NCBI GenBank assembly: GCA_050084515.1 | Contig: CM114271.1 | Location: 9,548,001-9,612,000 of the forward strand | Source: Blasia pusilla | Taxonomy: Eukaryota; Marchantiophyta; Marchantiopsida; Blasiales | Length of the DNA stretch: 64,000 bases | Direction of reading: 5' to 3' | Shown: positions 52,030 through 64,000 of the stretch, piece by piece | Layout of the letters: every line of letters starts with the position of its first letter | Numbering within the stretch: position 1 is the first letter of the stretch | Position numbers and translations under genes: made by a program | The notes under the pieces: model-generated | Seen by the model: the letters and a program-made list of their open reading frames with translations, nothing else | What the model was told of the DNA's origin: nothing | The model's database searches: none

Positions 52030-52320
52030 GAAAATATTGTTCTAACGTGCTGCATAAAGTTTCCCCATTGCCTTATACGAAAAGTCCACCAACTTAACCA
52101 AGAACACAATTAATCTTTATATTTCCCGTTAATTGCATGCTTCCGCCACCACACATGAAGCTCTTATTGGCACTCCATAGCCTGTTTCAAGGTTTCGCTG
52201 TCTTTGCAACATTGTTGTAGAGCAACATGCTCCGTTCTCTTATTTTCATTGATGCAAGATTTTGTGGAGCGAGTCACGGACTGTTGCCGATGGAAAGGAT
52301 TTGACCTCTCCCACAAGAGT
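52030..52320 (-). pseudogene. Inverted MULE transposase core fragment
   Basis: Minus-strand CSWLSWWTFRIRQWGNFMQH matches the Trp-rich segment of 25013-25468. The flanking DNA to 52320 (reverse complement of the HWQQSVTRYTKSC coding region) continues the match. It lies in inverted orientation to the SWIM exon, so the element is rearranged. Confidence 0.7.
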
Positions 52321-55300
52321 GCCTCCTCCTACCATTGCCCATCTAGAGGCACTCTATCTACTACTAGCAAGAACTAAGCATATGTTTTGCTCCCTCAACA
52401 TACAGTTGTAGTAGAACTTCTTAGTATACCGTTATTTTATGGATTTTCACCATGTGCAAGCTCTCGTGAAACCTAGAAATCGAATGCTTCTCTATATGTA
52501 TAAAGGTTTCTCTCATTATTCTTCCCCGACTATGCATAGATAATAACTAGTATATTCTTCCAATTTGGTTGTTGAAAATCCATGGTTCAAGATGGTTTAG
52601 GATACCATAAATGGCACGGATGGTTATACAAAAACAATCTTGAACTGAGTATAGCTAAGCATGTGGATTGCTTCTCATGTCGTCTTTAAGAATGTGAAAG
52701 ATGTTTGTAGAAAACTTTGGACCTAAAACCATGTGTTCTCCACAAACTATGACTACAAAATTATCGTTTCTTGATGGGATCTGCTGATGTGTTTAGTCTC
52801 TCTTGTTCCAAGCATCTAAATTGTAGCTCCAACCTACAAATTTTCAAACTACGTGTTTTCATTAACATGCCATCAACATATTTTACGCATAAGTATCCAA
52901 TAGTCAGTGTTGGTGATCTAGTCAACCTTTGCGGTTAATGTTTTGAGAGGCTACATGCTCAATTTTGCAGTGAAGGATCTCTCTATCACGAGGCTTAGTA
53001 GGTGAAGCTATACCTCTTGGGTTGGGCATTCTATTCTAGAGCATGCCATGGACACAATGTGCATATCTCACATGCGTTGTTTGAATTGGGCCGATGATCT
53101 AAGTCTCCAAATTGGGTGCATTGTTTTGTGGATGGTGTTGAATTTGGTGCATTGAAGTCTTCACTTCTCCAAAAAGTGTTCGTATGGAGGGGTTCTCATG
53201 TTTTTGGATCAGAGATTTCTTCTCCCAGGTCAACAAAAAGAATGTGGCAAACACTGATTCATCTTTTCTTGACTACGCTCCTTCATCCACGAGATATATG
53301 CCCCCCGCAATAGTCCAAATACCAACATTGCTAATAACTAATAAGAGATTCAAAACCTTCAAAGAGGAAATTCATCAAACTAAATAAAGCTCACATGTAA
53401 GGACATGCCCACATTAGATTCACATTCTTTAGGAATATGAATCCAAAAATAGTCTAAGAGAAGGATGAAACTAAGTGGAACAACAGTTTAAGCTACATAA
53501 GTCATGGTCAAGGACCGTTTTATTTCATATTTACTATCCACTTATATCCGCCACCGAGGAAGAAGAACTTTTGAAAATTCATAGCTCCACATCTGGACAC
53601 AACTCTATGAGGTAGTTTCCTAGAAGAAGGCATTCTTTACATATGACAAAGAATATTAGATACGAGAGAGGTAGAACCATCCAAAGATTGCAAGTGTGAA
53701 CTGTGAAGGAGGGAGGTGATGAAGTGCACTCGATGGTTGGAGATTAAAGCTATCAAGTCTATGGAATAAGTTTGGAAATCGTAGTAGGAAGAGGGTAGCA
53801 ACAATAACATTCACTCCTTGACATGTTATAGTCATAAATATGGAGTAAGTATTGATAAAAGAAGGGGAGCAATAGTATGCCAATGGCGAGGATAAAATCC
53901 TTTCTACTTTCTCGGGATTGGTTTCTTTTGCCTACAACTAGGATTGGTTTCTTTTGCCCACAACTAGAATTGCATCTCGCAACACAGATAGAGAATATAT
54001 ATGAATTATAAAGCTTTAGTCAAAGAGCTTATGGTCTTACCCAATTTCCACCTCAAGCTCACATTCAACTCCGTCTTCTTCAACTCCATCTTTGTCTTTA
54101 GTTTAGTTTCTTGCCATCATTTCAAGCCCAACACTTGCTCTTGCTTTGGATAGTTAGTTTTGCAAGATAAAAGAATTGGAGTGCATGATCAAATGTTTTC
54201 ACCTTCCCCTCCCCTGGCATCACAACCCCATGCCCTTAAGCACATCAATGTTTCAACTTTCTTGCATTGGATGTTTGGCTACAAAGCACGCAATAAACCA
54301 TTCCATGAACTTGCATTATAAGAAGTTTAGAATGTGGCTTAGGGTTTAGGAGAGGGGGAGGTCAATCCAACCCAAGTACTCTAAAAATTCCCTTGAGGCT
54401 GCCCACGTAATCCATGCCCCGAGATCAATTTTATGGACTAATGCGATGCTATCTTATACCACCATTAGATATTCCAAATCACTAGACCAGATTTGTTCTT
54501 TACACAAATCAAAAAGAAGTATTAAAATTGGTGGAGAAGCGGGGTTGGATCATTGGTTTTGGGTTGGGAAGTTGTTAAATTAGGAATAAGGGGGGAGGCG
54601 CTACCATTTCAAGATCGCTCCATTTTCCATTTCCTTGGTACGCCACTAGTAGCCATGAGGATTATGGTTATATCATGGATGGTTTGCCAAGCAATCCATT
54701 CATGATGGTGGAATTCTGTTTGGGCTTTTCACGTATTGGTTGAAAAATATTTGAAGAGGAAGCCTAAAAAGGATATCTGTGAGGATGGGTTAATGGGACA
54801 GGATACATAGATCCGCCTCTAAAATCCAAGAACCAAATTCTAGGCGCTCAGTGGGGGTTTGCGGGTAGGATAGAGGGTTCACAAGTTCCCAAGTAGTGGG
54901 AGACCCTAAACTCGAAGCCATTAAGGCTCTCGATACTATAGATATAGCTCTTCGTTGAGATTTATTTGATACAAGGTGGAAACCATGGAATGGAAAATTC
55001 GTTCATGGAAATCAAAGAGAGAATCATTAAGAAAAAGTGAAATGAAAAACATAACAAAAAGATTGGAAAAAATAAATCAATTAAAAAATGATAGGTAGAC
55101 CCCCCCTTGAATGAAACAAGAAACTTAAAAGGAAATTCCTCACCTCATCATGATGGAGAGCAAATGATCATTATATCTCGTTTCCAATAAAAGTTAAGAC
55201 CTTGAAAGAATATAAATGGAGGAGACTTTGGATCAAATGAGGAAGGAAAATTTCTTGAACGTTGGTCGTAGCGGTATTCAATGAGCTCTATAGAACTAAG

Positions 55301-56162
55301 TTATCATAACTTTACATACAACATATCTAGAAGAAATAAACCAAACTATCATAATTTTTTTTGAAATATGAAAAAAATACATGTTTGAGTGAGAGATCCT
55401 TACAAATAAATTCTTCCCTCCACCAAACGTTTCTAATTTTTCCTCTTGTTGGGGTAAGAAAAAAATCTTCTATATTAACATGCACATAATCATTAGGATA
55501 AAAATGAAAAAAAATCCATTGAGCAAAAATTCCTCCATCGGGCTACATATGAAACAACTCACCCAACAAACGTCTAAGCGAAGGAAAATTAACACCCTCG
55601 ATTGTCCCAGTTTTTGCACCGACTTGTGTTTTTCGTTTGACCTTGTATGGCTCCACTCAAGCTTCCTTGTTTCTTTTTTAGATTCTTTGAAAGAAAAAAT
55701 AAATTCTGAAAATTTTTATGTATTTGTAAAGATATACAAATTATATGCCCCACGTTATGATACCTGGATTAACTGCATACGAATTCGGGAGTGGAGGACG
55801 CTTTTGCATGGACTCAAGATATACACTTTGGAATAGAACTACAATGACTACGTTGCTTAATCACTGTGATTCCAAGAGCGGTAGTTATCCGTGTGCAAGT
55901 TGACAACAAATATTTTTTTAATGATATTGTTTCATTTCTTTTCTATTGAACTTTAGCTTGGTATATATGTTGGAAGATTTGCTCGGCTTGGGCTTAGCCA
56001 CTCTCGTTTGTTTCTTGAATAACTTCCACGTATGTATGGATGGGTTTAATATGTGTGTGAGTTGTATGCTCTAGTTTGGGGTCATACCAATTTTTCATAG
56101 CTTTATATTGTAATCAGGTCATTTGGGTAGTTCAATTATATCCTAAAATCCATGTACCTATG
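52321..56162. other. AT-rich DNA without recognisable genes
   Basis: No long frames, retroelement motifs or RNA genes seen. A 26-bp unit (GGATTGGTTTCTTTTGCC, then (T/C)ACAACTA) is tandemly duplicated at 53915-53940 and 53941-53966. The frame 55480-55836 (118 codons) has no recognisable feature. Confidence 0.5.
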
Positions 56163-57468
56163 TGTAATGTACAAGGATAATAGTAAATAATCATTTTGGG
56201 AGTATTTATGAAGTTTGATCCCCAAGAATATCACTATTATCCAAAAAGAGAGCTTTAAGGTGTGTTATTTATGCAAAGGTGATAATTATGCTTATTCAAA
56301 GCAGATTCAAACATATGTCATTTTATTCTTCTCCTCACAAGTACCAAGATTTCCTTTCTTGTGTTCTCTTGAGTGGTAGAGAACAAACTCTTTGGCAGAT
56401 GCTTCCTTAACACAAAAGAACCTCACAGAGATCTCAATCACTAGATGGCTTCTCCTATTCTCAGAACTGAATCCGTCTCGACACGTTACTCTCTGTCAAA
56501 CAGATTTGCTACGTCTCGTAATCGATTATTCTTCTAGTGCAAGAGGCTCTCCCAATCATTTCTCACTCCGTAGACCCAACAAGATCTCTCAGACATATGC
56601 ATCGCACATCAGAATGAAGAAATGAGGTATGTGCTATTCCATCAAGAACAAAAAGGTTGTAAAGTGTTTACAAGCGTGAGAGGGTACTACTCTCTAGCTC
56701 GGATAATTCCTACATCATAAGGACATCGCAATAGAACGAGAATCTCCTTTGAAAATCTGTAAATAGTCTCTTAAATGATGTCAGTAACAAAGATATGAAG
56801 CACTTCTTTAGAGTAGACACTTCTTGGGATCTTTTAACTACTTTAATCTATGGTTCTCTTAACTCTTCCTATGATCCCTAGGAATCCGCTGGTCGTAACT
56901 GCTCTACCTTCCTATCTATTCCAAAAATTCACGCCTCTTCCTAGCCTAACTACTCTAACGGTGTGCCGCTTGAAATCACAGACAGTCTTCTTTTCAATGC
57001 GAAGTCGGGACCTCTTCCTCTTCGTTAATAGATGAAGCGCTTTGCTCTTGTTCCAAGTGCTTCGTTCTTCGTTCATGTGCAAAGTACTTTATTCTTCGTC
57101 TTCTCTCCAAATACTTTGTTCTTCATCTTGGAGCTTCAATGAAGAGCGAAGTACTTTGTTAACAAGTTCTTTATCTTGCTTCATTGTCTTTGCCGAGCTT
57201 CGCTCTTGGTCTTCAGACTTCGTGAATTCATTTCCCTCTCATCCAAGGCAAGTCCTTGATGTTCCACCTCTTTGCCTTATCCTAGGAGCTTCATAATCCA
57301 TTCCAATATGCCTCACTCTTTCATAACACCAAAAATAATATTCAAGAACTCCTTAATATACAAGCTTTACTTCATATAGTCTTCAGTCTTCATTCTTGAA
57401 GACTTCTATACTCTCATTGATACAAAAATGTGTATATCCTCAAAATTCGCAAAATTGCAGGTATCACA
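56163..57468 (-). repeat. Solo Tat-type LTR, diverged
   Basis: 1306 bp, TGTAATGTAC...GGTATCACA in plus orientation, flanked by a perfect duplication CTATG (56158-56162 and 57469-57473). Confidence 0.9.
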
Positions 57469-57473
57469 CTATG

Positions 57474-59045
57474 GAGAAAGATTCGCCTCCATGTGAGGGT
57501 ATAAGTTAAAGAGTTGTAAGACAAACCTTGAGAATTTCCTCTCTTTCGGACGATTGTATACCACGGACTGAAAATGTGTATTCAATTTATCATGCCTCAT
57601 ATATTCTATGTGAATACTTTGAAAATTTCAAAATGTTTTGCAAGGATATATGGGACAATCGGGTTAGATATTTTTTCTTCATATTTTAACTTCGGGTGAA
57701 ATTTTCAAGGAATTTGTGGAAAGTAAATGGTATATCCAAAGTCTTAGTCGTAGGAAAATCTAGGTGTATCTTGTACATAGATACCATTATATGCCAAGAT
57801 AGTTCACGTGAATACACAAATATCTATATTATTAGTGGAGAGTGGCACTTGAGAACTTTGAGAGTGAATTGTGGGAGGTAATTTAAACCCGTGCATCATT
57901 GGCTTACACTAGTCTATATTATTAGAGAATGCCTCATTTTGCAAACTCTTCTCCTTTTGACACTTGGCAATTTCAATCAACAGGATTGCCTTTAGAACCA
58001 ATAGGATTATTGAAAATTGATTTAAAATGGCACTTGAAAATTAATAATGAGAGATAGTTCAACCTTATGTATCGCACGGGCATACAACAATATTTTATTA
58101 TTGAAGAATTCCTTGCTATTTTCAAAATACCTCTACGTTAACACTCGATATTTTCATTAGTCATGTTTTGAGATGTGTCTTCGAATTAGTTTACAATCAA
58201 TTTGAGATTTATCCATTCGAAATTGGTGCACAATGAATAATTCAAATTACTAGTCATCAACTCAATAAATCTTATAATTATTTCTTATTTCTTATTATGT
58301 AAAATATTTTATGATACCACTCATACTAATTAAAATTTATTTGAAAGTTTATAATATTCTTGAAATTATATTGACACAACTATATTTTTTTGTTTTTTAC
58401 CTTGGACATTTTCGTACAATCGAGGGAACGAACCAAACCTCGATATTTGCCCGATTGGCACGTCTACCGATTTCGAAATGCCAAATGATTTAATTTACTA
58501 TACTGTATTAGGCACGTAGCCGCACAGATACGAGGCTCGTGAATACAGGTTCGGCGAGATTCGGCTCGGTCGTCACAGAGTAACGTCGGATTCCGAGAAT
58601 GGCGTGCTGAGCCTCTGGCGGTGGCTCCTGATTGGGGACAGCGTGGGAATGAGGCAATCACGCCTTGAATTGGATTGGGTGTGATGGACACGTGGCGAGT
58701 AGAAGCAGCGAAAGTGCGCCAGGCTGGAGACACCGATGACAGACTGTACGACCGGTCACTGATGCTCTGGCAGAGAGGCATGTCTGTGCACGATGGATCC
58801 GAAGTCAAACCCGGAGGATACTGCTTAAGCTGAGCCTGAGGTTAAGAGCGACAAGCAGCTAAGGCTGCATGCCTTAGCTGCATACCCGGACGTGAGTGAG
58901 ATGAATTTCTAAATCGGGAGCCCTAAAGAGTGACTCTTTCTCGGCATCGTATGCAAATCCCCGCTGTGGGGAGGGAGATTCTTTTGACTGTTTGTTGTCT
59001 CTTAGACCTTCTCCAGGTAAGAAGTAAAGATCAGAGGCTTGAGAG
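57474..59045. other. Unassigned DNA, AT-rich then GC-richer
   Basis: 57474-58450 is AT-rich without genes. From about 58500 composition shifts to GC-richer; the minus frame 58464-58808 has no recognisable domain. Confidence 0.4.
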
Positions 59046-59126
59046 TTTAATTAGAGCAGATCATCCCCGGATCCAGATGCTCCTTTTTGGAGCGTCCGGA
59101 TCTGGGGATGATCTGCTCTAGTTAAA
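59046..59126. repeat. 81-bp hairpin (38-bp arms, TTTTT loop)
   Basis: The left arm starts TTTAATTAGAGCAGATCATC and the right arm ends GATCTGCTCTAGTTAAA. The arms pair at 34 of 38 positions around a five-T loop. Possibly a tiny foldback element. Confidence 0.9.
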
Positions 59127-61620
59127 TACTCAAGACCTAATTGTGCTGCGTTATGAGGGGGAATCTGCAGGAGGGCCCGCTTCTTTCGGGAGTTGCGATG
59201 CACATATTTCCATGGTGTTCGTTGGGATTCTATCCCAGCAGCCAGCCCACTTTTGTCTCTGCTTGGAAAGCTTGGTAGCTTATCAAGACATCTCCCCCTG
59301 AATAGTGTTGCTTGTCGTGTCGTTGGGAGACCATGGTAGACAGTAGTAGACACATGCCATAGTTTTCCAGTCTCCCGTGCTATCTCGCCCCAGCCCATTA
59401 GTTGTGGTGGCGGGTGGATTGTGGATCGTCAGAATGAAGTGACAATCATCCGACATTATTGATTCCACTGAAGACGAGTAGAAGACATCGGAGGACGAGG
59501 ACGATGTCAAGCACCCATGTGGGCGTCGAGAGCAAAAGCTGGATTAGAAAGAGGAAGATGATGCAACTGTGATCTCAAAGGACATTCTAGAAAAACAGCT
59601 CCCATGTGACGCAAAGACCAATATCTTGGCAAGAAGGCATGTGCTCTTGTCAGCCTCCCCTTGTGGGTCGGGCACTTGTAAGTCCAACTTGCCACTCTTC
59701 CATTTTCTACATTATCTTCTTTCCTTGCCCTGCCCACCCCTCAAGAACTGTACGCTTCCATGTCGGGCAGTGGAAGATTCACTGGAGAACTCTTGTCTTC
59801 TTACTCGGTGGAGAGCAACACCAAGCAAACCCGACTGTTGTCCAGTTAACTCTCCCATTCCCTCTGTAGACCTACGTCTCTCCCCATCCTTGTTGTATTC
59901 CCGGTGGTTTCTTCATCGTCTTTGATTCTTTATTTCCTCCCCAAAACTCTGACTACAGCACTCCGTTACTCATCCTCGGAAAACAGTATTATATACCATC
60001 TAAGTTGCGCCTGTGGCTGTCCGCAACTGCAGAACTGCCCTCCTACTAGCTCACCGCTAACAGCCCTAGCGATGGCCACGTAGCTTCGTTTCGATCATGA
60101 GGGGTAGGGTCATCCATTAGCCAAGGGATAGGAAACACAGTCCTGGCATTTACTGCTAAGCACGTACGCGATGAATTGCATCTAAACCCGGGATATCCAC
60201 TACAACCCGTGATTGGGGCGGGAGTCAAGTAATGTCCTATCAATGGGACTTTGGGCATATTATCGCTACCGTTTTCGGCAGCTAGGGCTTATGTAGGCGC
60301 GAGGCTAGGGGTATGTATGACATGTATGGCAAGATTGATTGATTCTCACATCATTAATGCATCCTTTACCATCATCCATCACCATGACCATGATCATCAC
60401 AATCATCCATGAATCCGTGGGTATGGTATGGTATATGTGCATATGGATGCCCATAGAAACCATAGACAGCCATGGCAATGCTGACATCACATGCATAAGA
60501 AACACAACGCACGCGGCTTAGGTCGTGCAGCCATGGCGCTTTGAGCGGGGATCAAGTGCGCGAAGTGATTGAATGTTTGATTTGATTGATGCGCGAGGCG
60601 TTTGATGCTGGTTGTTGTTTAACGGAGGAATGTATGCTTTCCATGCGATAGAGACCACGAAACAAACAAAATAAAGAAGGTGGAGCACATCCCCTGCCTA
60701 CAAATTTATGCTTCATGCTTGAAGAATCATTCTAATCGTTGGCAAAAAGTTCAATTCTATTTCACTTGTGCGTCCATACGCCACAGAGGTCGGGAGGATA
60801 TTAGGGTAACTTTGGAAACGGAGGAACATTGGAGACGGTCAGGGCTACATTGGTAAGTGACTCATTCCTATGTGCATGCCCTGCCTTTGTAATTTTTTCC
60901 TTGCACCGGGTTCTTCCTTGCATTGTGTTTTCATAGTAAAAGCGTTGTTGTCATGACCATACGGATTATGTCGTAGAGTATAGTGTGCTAGTAGAGGCCA
61001 TTCCTTATGTAGGACCGTAGTGGCTTGGTAGAGATGCGGTTTCATACATAGGGTTGGGGGTTACTCAGTTGGGGGTGACTTTCTCAGTAGGGCTCACTCT
61101 TAGGTTGGAGGATATAAGGTGGAGTGCACTCAAAGAACAGTCAGTTCTTTGAGTTGAGCCTGTTGTGTTGGGAGTTAGCCTAGGTAGTGAGTAGAGCTCT
61201 TGGCTATGGTGTTTCCCGCAAGCTTCGACCTAAATTCTCCCATCGTGGAGTGGATTTGGCTCGATTGTATGTGATTCTATACGTGTTTTATGACAGTAGT
61301 TCTTTCACGGATTTCACTCAAAGAACTGGAGTAGATCGATTGTGGATCAGTAGGATCTGGTTAGGGTTGATTGTGTACTCAGCCGTGAATGTTCATGGCT
61401 TGTGGCCTATGTTGGAGGTGTGAAACTGATGCGTGATTGGTTGGGAGAGAAGCGCCTTGCTAAGAGCTTTCCAACGCGCTTTAGATCGCCGGATTTCGTC
61501 AAGGGAGTTGGAAGTTATCAAGGATTGAAGATTCTGGTTCGTGTTCGACGGTTTTCTGATGTGGAGAGCTTGGAGTGCGGAAGCTCTGTTGAAGTTCATC
61601 CAGATCGGGTCAGAGGTTCC
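59127..61620. other. Unassigned DNA
   Basis: No convincing gene. Short frames (59051-59398, 59569-59925) lack recognisable domains. CAT/ATC-rich stretch near 60350-60420. Part of this may be the LTR or leader of the element starting at 62785, but I found no repeat partner in the window. Confidence 0.35.
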
Positions 61621-61703
61621 TGTCGCTACTTGTATTGTGATCTGCAACCCTCCACACACTCGAGCAGATAGCTTCATATGAGATCACAATACAAGTAGCG
61701 ACA
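61621..61703. repeat. Perfect 23-bp inverted repeat with 37-bp loop
   Basis: TGTCGCTACTTGTATTGTGA plus TCT at 61621-61643 is exactly reverse-complemented at 61681-61703. Confidence 0.92.
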
Positions 61704-62784
61704 AGAGGTGTATGGACAACAAGTTTTTCTGATTTTTAGCTCGGAGTACAGAGCTCGTTTGTAGCTGATTTTTTGTGGAGAGATAACTATGGTGGTCAAT
61801 TGAATTCTGGTCAAAACAGATTCGATTTTGGTCATGGATTTGTGAAGTAATTGCTGATCAAAATTTCGCGGACTAGCTCAAGGTCTACCTATGGTGGACA
61901 ACCGATCGGAGGGACTGGTTGGTTGGTGACTCGTTCATTGTTGGAGACGCCTATCCTGTTGGGGCGCCTGTTGGGGGCGCCCTGGTTGGGCCTCTCTCCA
62001 TAGCGAAGCATGGCGAAGCATGGGAAACGGGGCGATAGGGGCATATCTCGAGCATTACTCGGCGTTTTGAGGCTTCGAGGCAACTCGAGGCAACTCGTGG
62101 TAGCTCGGGGCGAGTGGGCGTGAGAGGCGGAGTAAGGAGCAAGGAGAAAGCAAGCAAGCTTGCTTGCTTGGGCGTGAGGCAATTTTTGCAGGATTTGTGA
62201 TTTGAGTGTTGCATAACTGGTCACCCATCTTTGGGCTATTCTGCCTGGAGGAGGCTTAATTGCTGAGTTCTTAACTATGCAAGTGTACACACTGTTGTAG
62301 CTCATTTGGTGCTATTCGGAGATATGTTAGGCGCTTTATGCATCTTAGGTTTTTGGTCCGTGTACCTCTAGCGCATAGTACGGTGTAGCCTCTCCATGCA
62401 GGTGATATTTTCAGGTGCTGCGAGTTTGACTAGCACGTCATCGACCCGCGGCGGAGTAGCTATTGCGTTAGAATTGTGTGGTGGGTTTTGTGGATTCAGG
62501 GGGCACTACGTTTGGTAGATTGTGTTACCTTGATTTCCATTTGCGATTGGAGGGTTGTGGTTGGACTTCCTGTGTTTGAATCCCCTCCATCGTTGCTTCT
62601 TGCTTGCGCGCCCATTGTTAGGGTTGACGCTGATTTCCAGAGTAGTGTTACTCCTGTGTGCTACCGATAGTGAGGCTGGAGTGATGATAAGTAGACCGTG
62701 GGAGGCTTCTCGTGGTGATGACAGGTTAGGTTGCCTACACCCATAGCTAGTAGAGCTAGAATAGTATAGCGATATCGACGTCAC
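61704..62784. other. Presumed leader of the second gypsy-1-family element
   Basis: About 1.1 kb without a gene directly upstream of Gag, matching the position and length of the gypsy-1 leader (26534-27779). A GAGGCAACTCGAGGCAACTC short repeat lies near 62076-62100. Confidence 0.35.
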
Positions 62785-64000
62785 TTGGTTATTTGGTGGT
62801 GGTTATTTGGTGGTGGTGCGGCATCGGCGTTGGTCATCACGGAGCTGTCGGGTGGTCTGGTTGGAGACCGTGGTGCGGATAGTGGTGGTTTCACACGGAG
62901 TGGATTTAGGTATCGGCTACCTTTTCCACTTCCGACGGTTGATGAAGAGGAGGACGAGGGTGTTCCAAACATCGAGTCTTCTACGTTGTTATCGAGTGTT
63001 GCAGCTCCATTGATTTGGGACATGGACGGGATATATGGGGCCATGAAGGGCCCACGATGATACTCAGGTGCAGTGGGCACCATTGAGTTGGAGGACTTCA
63101 TGCAAGAGTTTGATACATGGTGTGATATGCAGATGTTGCGGAACGCCACGTTGTTTACACCCTTCTTGGCTTGGAAGGGGTTGTTTCAACACTTGGAAGG
63201 ACCACCCATGGATGATTACCATGAGTTTAGGAAGGACCATGTTGCTGAGATTGAGGCGTGGAGACAATATTGGTCTCCAGGCTATGTGTCTATCACCCAT
63301 GGAGGTATTGGTAGTAGTGCTCCTACTATGCCAGCCAGCTTGACGTTGAGTGGTACGAGTACGAGCCGGAGTGGGGGTACGAGTGGAGGTACCCATGGAG
63401 GTACTAGTGGGGGTACTAGTAGAGGTACTAGTGCCCCACCATCGTTCAGCCCGGTTGCAGAGTTCTTCAAGAGGTTGAAGAAGAACTATGAGGGAGTGAA
63501 GACAGAGAAGTTGAGGAGTCTTCAGGAGTTTGAGCGAAAGACTGGTGAGAGTCTTCGTGAGGCATACACTCGTATGTGACGCTTGATTTCAGTTACCCAA
63601 GGTGTGACTGAGGCTCACGCAGTCCAGTTTTGGTATGGGATCTTGGACAGAGACTTGCGCCGTAGGGTACGTGATGCTACTCTTATGAGTGATGATTCAC
63701 CCACATTGACCCATGTGTTTGCTCTATCTGAGAAGATTGAGCTTAACATGATGAAGGAGAGAGTGGTGACATCCGCATTCAGTAGGGATACAACTACTAC
63801 TTCTCATGTTCAGTAGCCCACCTCACAGTCTCGTAGTAGTGGTGGTGGTAGTAGTAGTGGGAGTCGTGGGGGGTACACACGACCTCAGTTAGGTCGTAGA
63901 GGGACACTTGCGCAGAGACCATTGCCTTCATTTGCTGCCCCGCAGCAAGGACAATCATGTTGGATATGTGGAGGTGCTCATGTTAGGAAGTTTTGTCCCC
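62785..64000 (+). pseudogene. Gag of a second gypsy-1-family element, cut by window end
   Basis: One frame from 62785 to 63816 with TGA at 63058 and 63577 and TAG at 63814; coding similarity continues to the edge. It shares AVGTIELEDFMQEFDTWCD, AWKGLFQHLEGPPMDDY, TGESLREAYTRM and GVTEAHAVQFWYGILDRDL with 27780-28969, and has a Gly/Thr/Ser repeat spacer (about 63350-63435) that is deleted there. It ends in CWICGGAHVRKFC, a zinc knuckle, at the window edge. The TGA at 63577 stands where gypsy-1 has Arg, as expected from CGA to TGA decay. Protease, methyltransferase and the rest would lie beyond 64000. Confidence 0.85.

Noticed and set aside
52321-56162. Possible host gene in AT-rich DNA (frames of 65-118 codons)
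   Set aside because: No domain, no codon-bias change, no splice-compatible series of exons; not reported as genes.
58464-59925. Frames of 75-118 codons in the GC-richer stretch
   Set aside because: No motif or similarity to anything else in the window; openness is expected by chance at this composition.

Overview
This 64 kb window looks like nuclear DNA of a land plant with a large, repeat-rich genome. Almost everything recognisable is transposable-element sequence stacked in nests, and I see no convincing single-copy host gene, rRNA or tRNA gene. The lineages present (Tat/Athila-type Ty3 with a tRNA-Asp-like primer site, two Ty1/copia elements with the TGGTATCAGAGC primer site, MULE transposase with a SWIM finger) are those of plants. 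The exact plant is not readable. A DNMT3-like methyltransferase with unpermuted motifs and an unusual Ty3 lineage carrying a PHD finger lean, as inference only, towards a non-flowering plant or streptophyte.

Layout. 1-2010: end of a MULE-like DNA transposon with the C-terminal part of a beta-class (N4/N6-type) DNA methyltransferase-like gene. 2627-12962: complete minus-strand Tat-like Ty3 element (1.13 kb LTRs, TSD CCGCC, PBS, PPT, gag-pro-RT-RH-INT plus two extra ORFs after integrase). 12963-14503: minus-strand relic of the PHD-finger Ty3 family, itself hit by a solo Tat LTR (14504-15733, TSD ACACC). 16101-37279: a large MULE-like transposon inserted in a CA microsatellite. It carries two divergently oriented decayed genes, a minus-strand methyltransferase-like gene (about 21998 down to 17540) and a plus-strand transposase (23578 to 36824, with SWIM finger). 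Between them lie a 67-bp tandem array and many copies of a short perfect palindrome. 25950-35446: a Ty3 element (called here gypsy-1) inserted in the transposase gene. Its Pol has a C5-cytosine methyltransferase domain between protease and reverse transcriptase and a C-terminal PHD finger after integrase.

37539-51028: a Tat-type LTR split by copia A (37613-49803, TSD CACAG). Copia A is split by minus-strand copia B (39517-45474, TSD AGCTT) and by a solo Tat LTR (47559-48707, TSD GGGAG). Copia B is split by a 692-bp non-autonomous MULE (42174-42865). 51150-52320: rearranged MULE transposase fragments. 52330-56162: nothing recognisable. 56163-57468: solo Tat LTR (TSD CTATG). 57469-62784: no recognisable gene, two hairpins. 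62785-64000: start of a second gypsy-1-family element (Gag), cut by the window end.

The most notable content is two unrelated DNA-methyltransferase-bearing mobile elements, one physically inside the other: a retrotransposon with a DNMT3-like C5 MTase plus PHD reader, and a DNA transposon with an N4/N6-like MTase. Both local copies are pseudogenised. All family assignments are by eye, without database searches.
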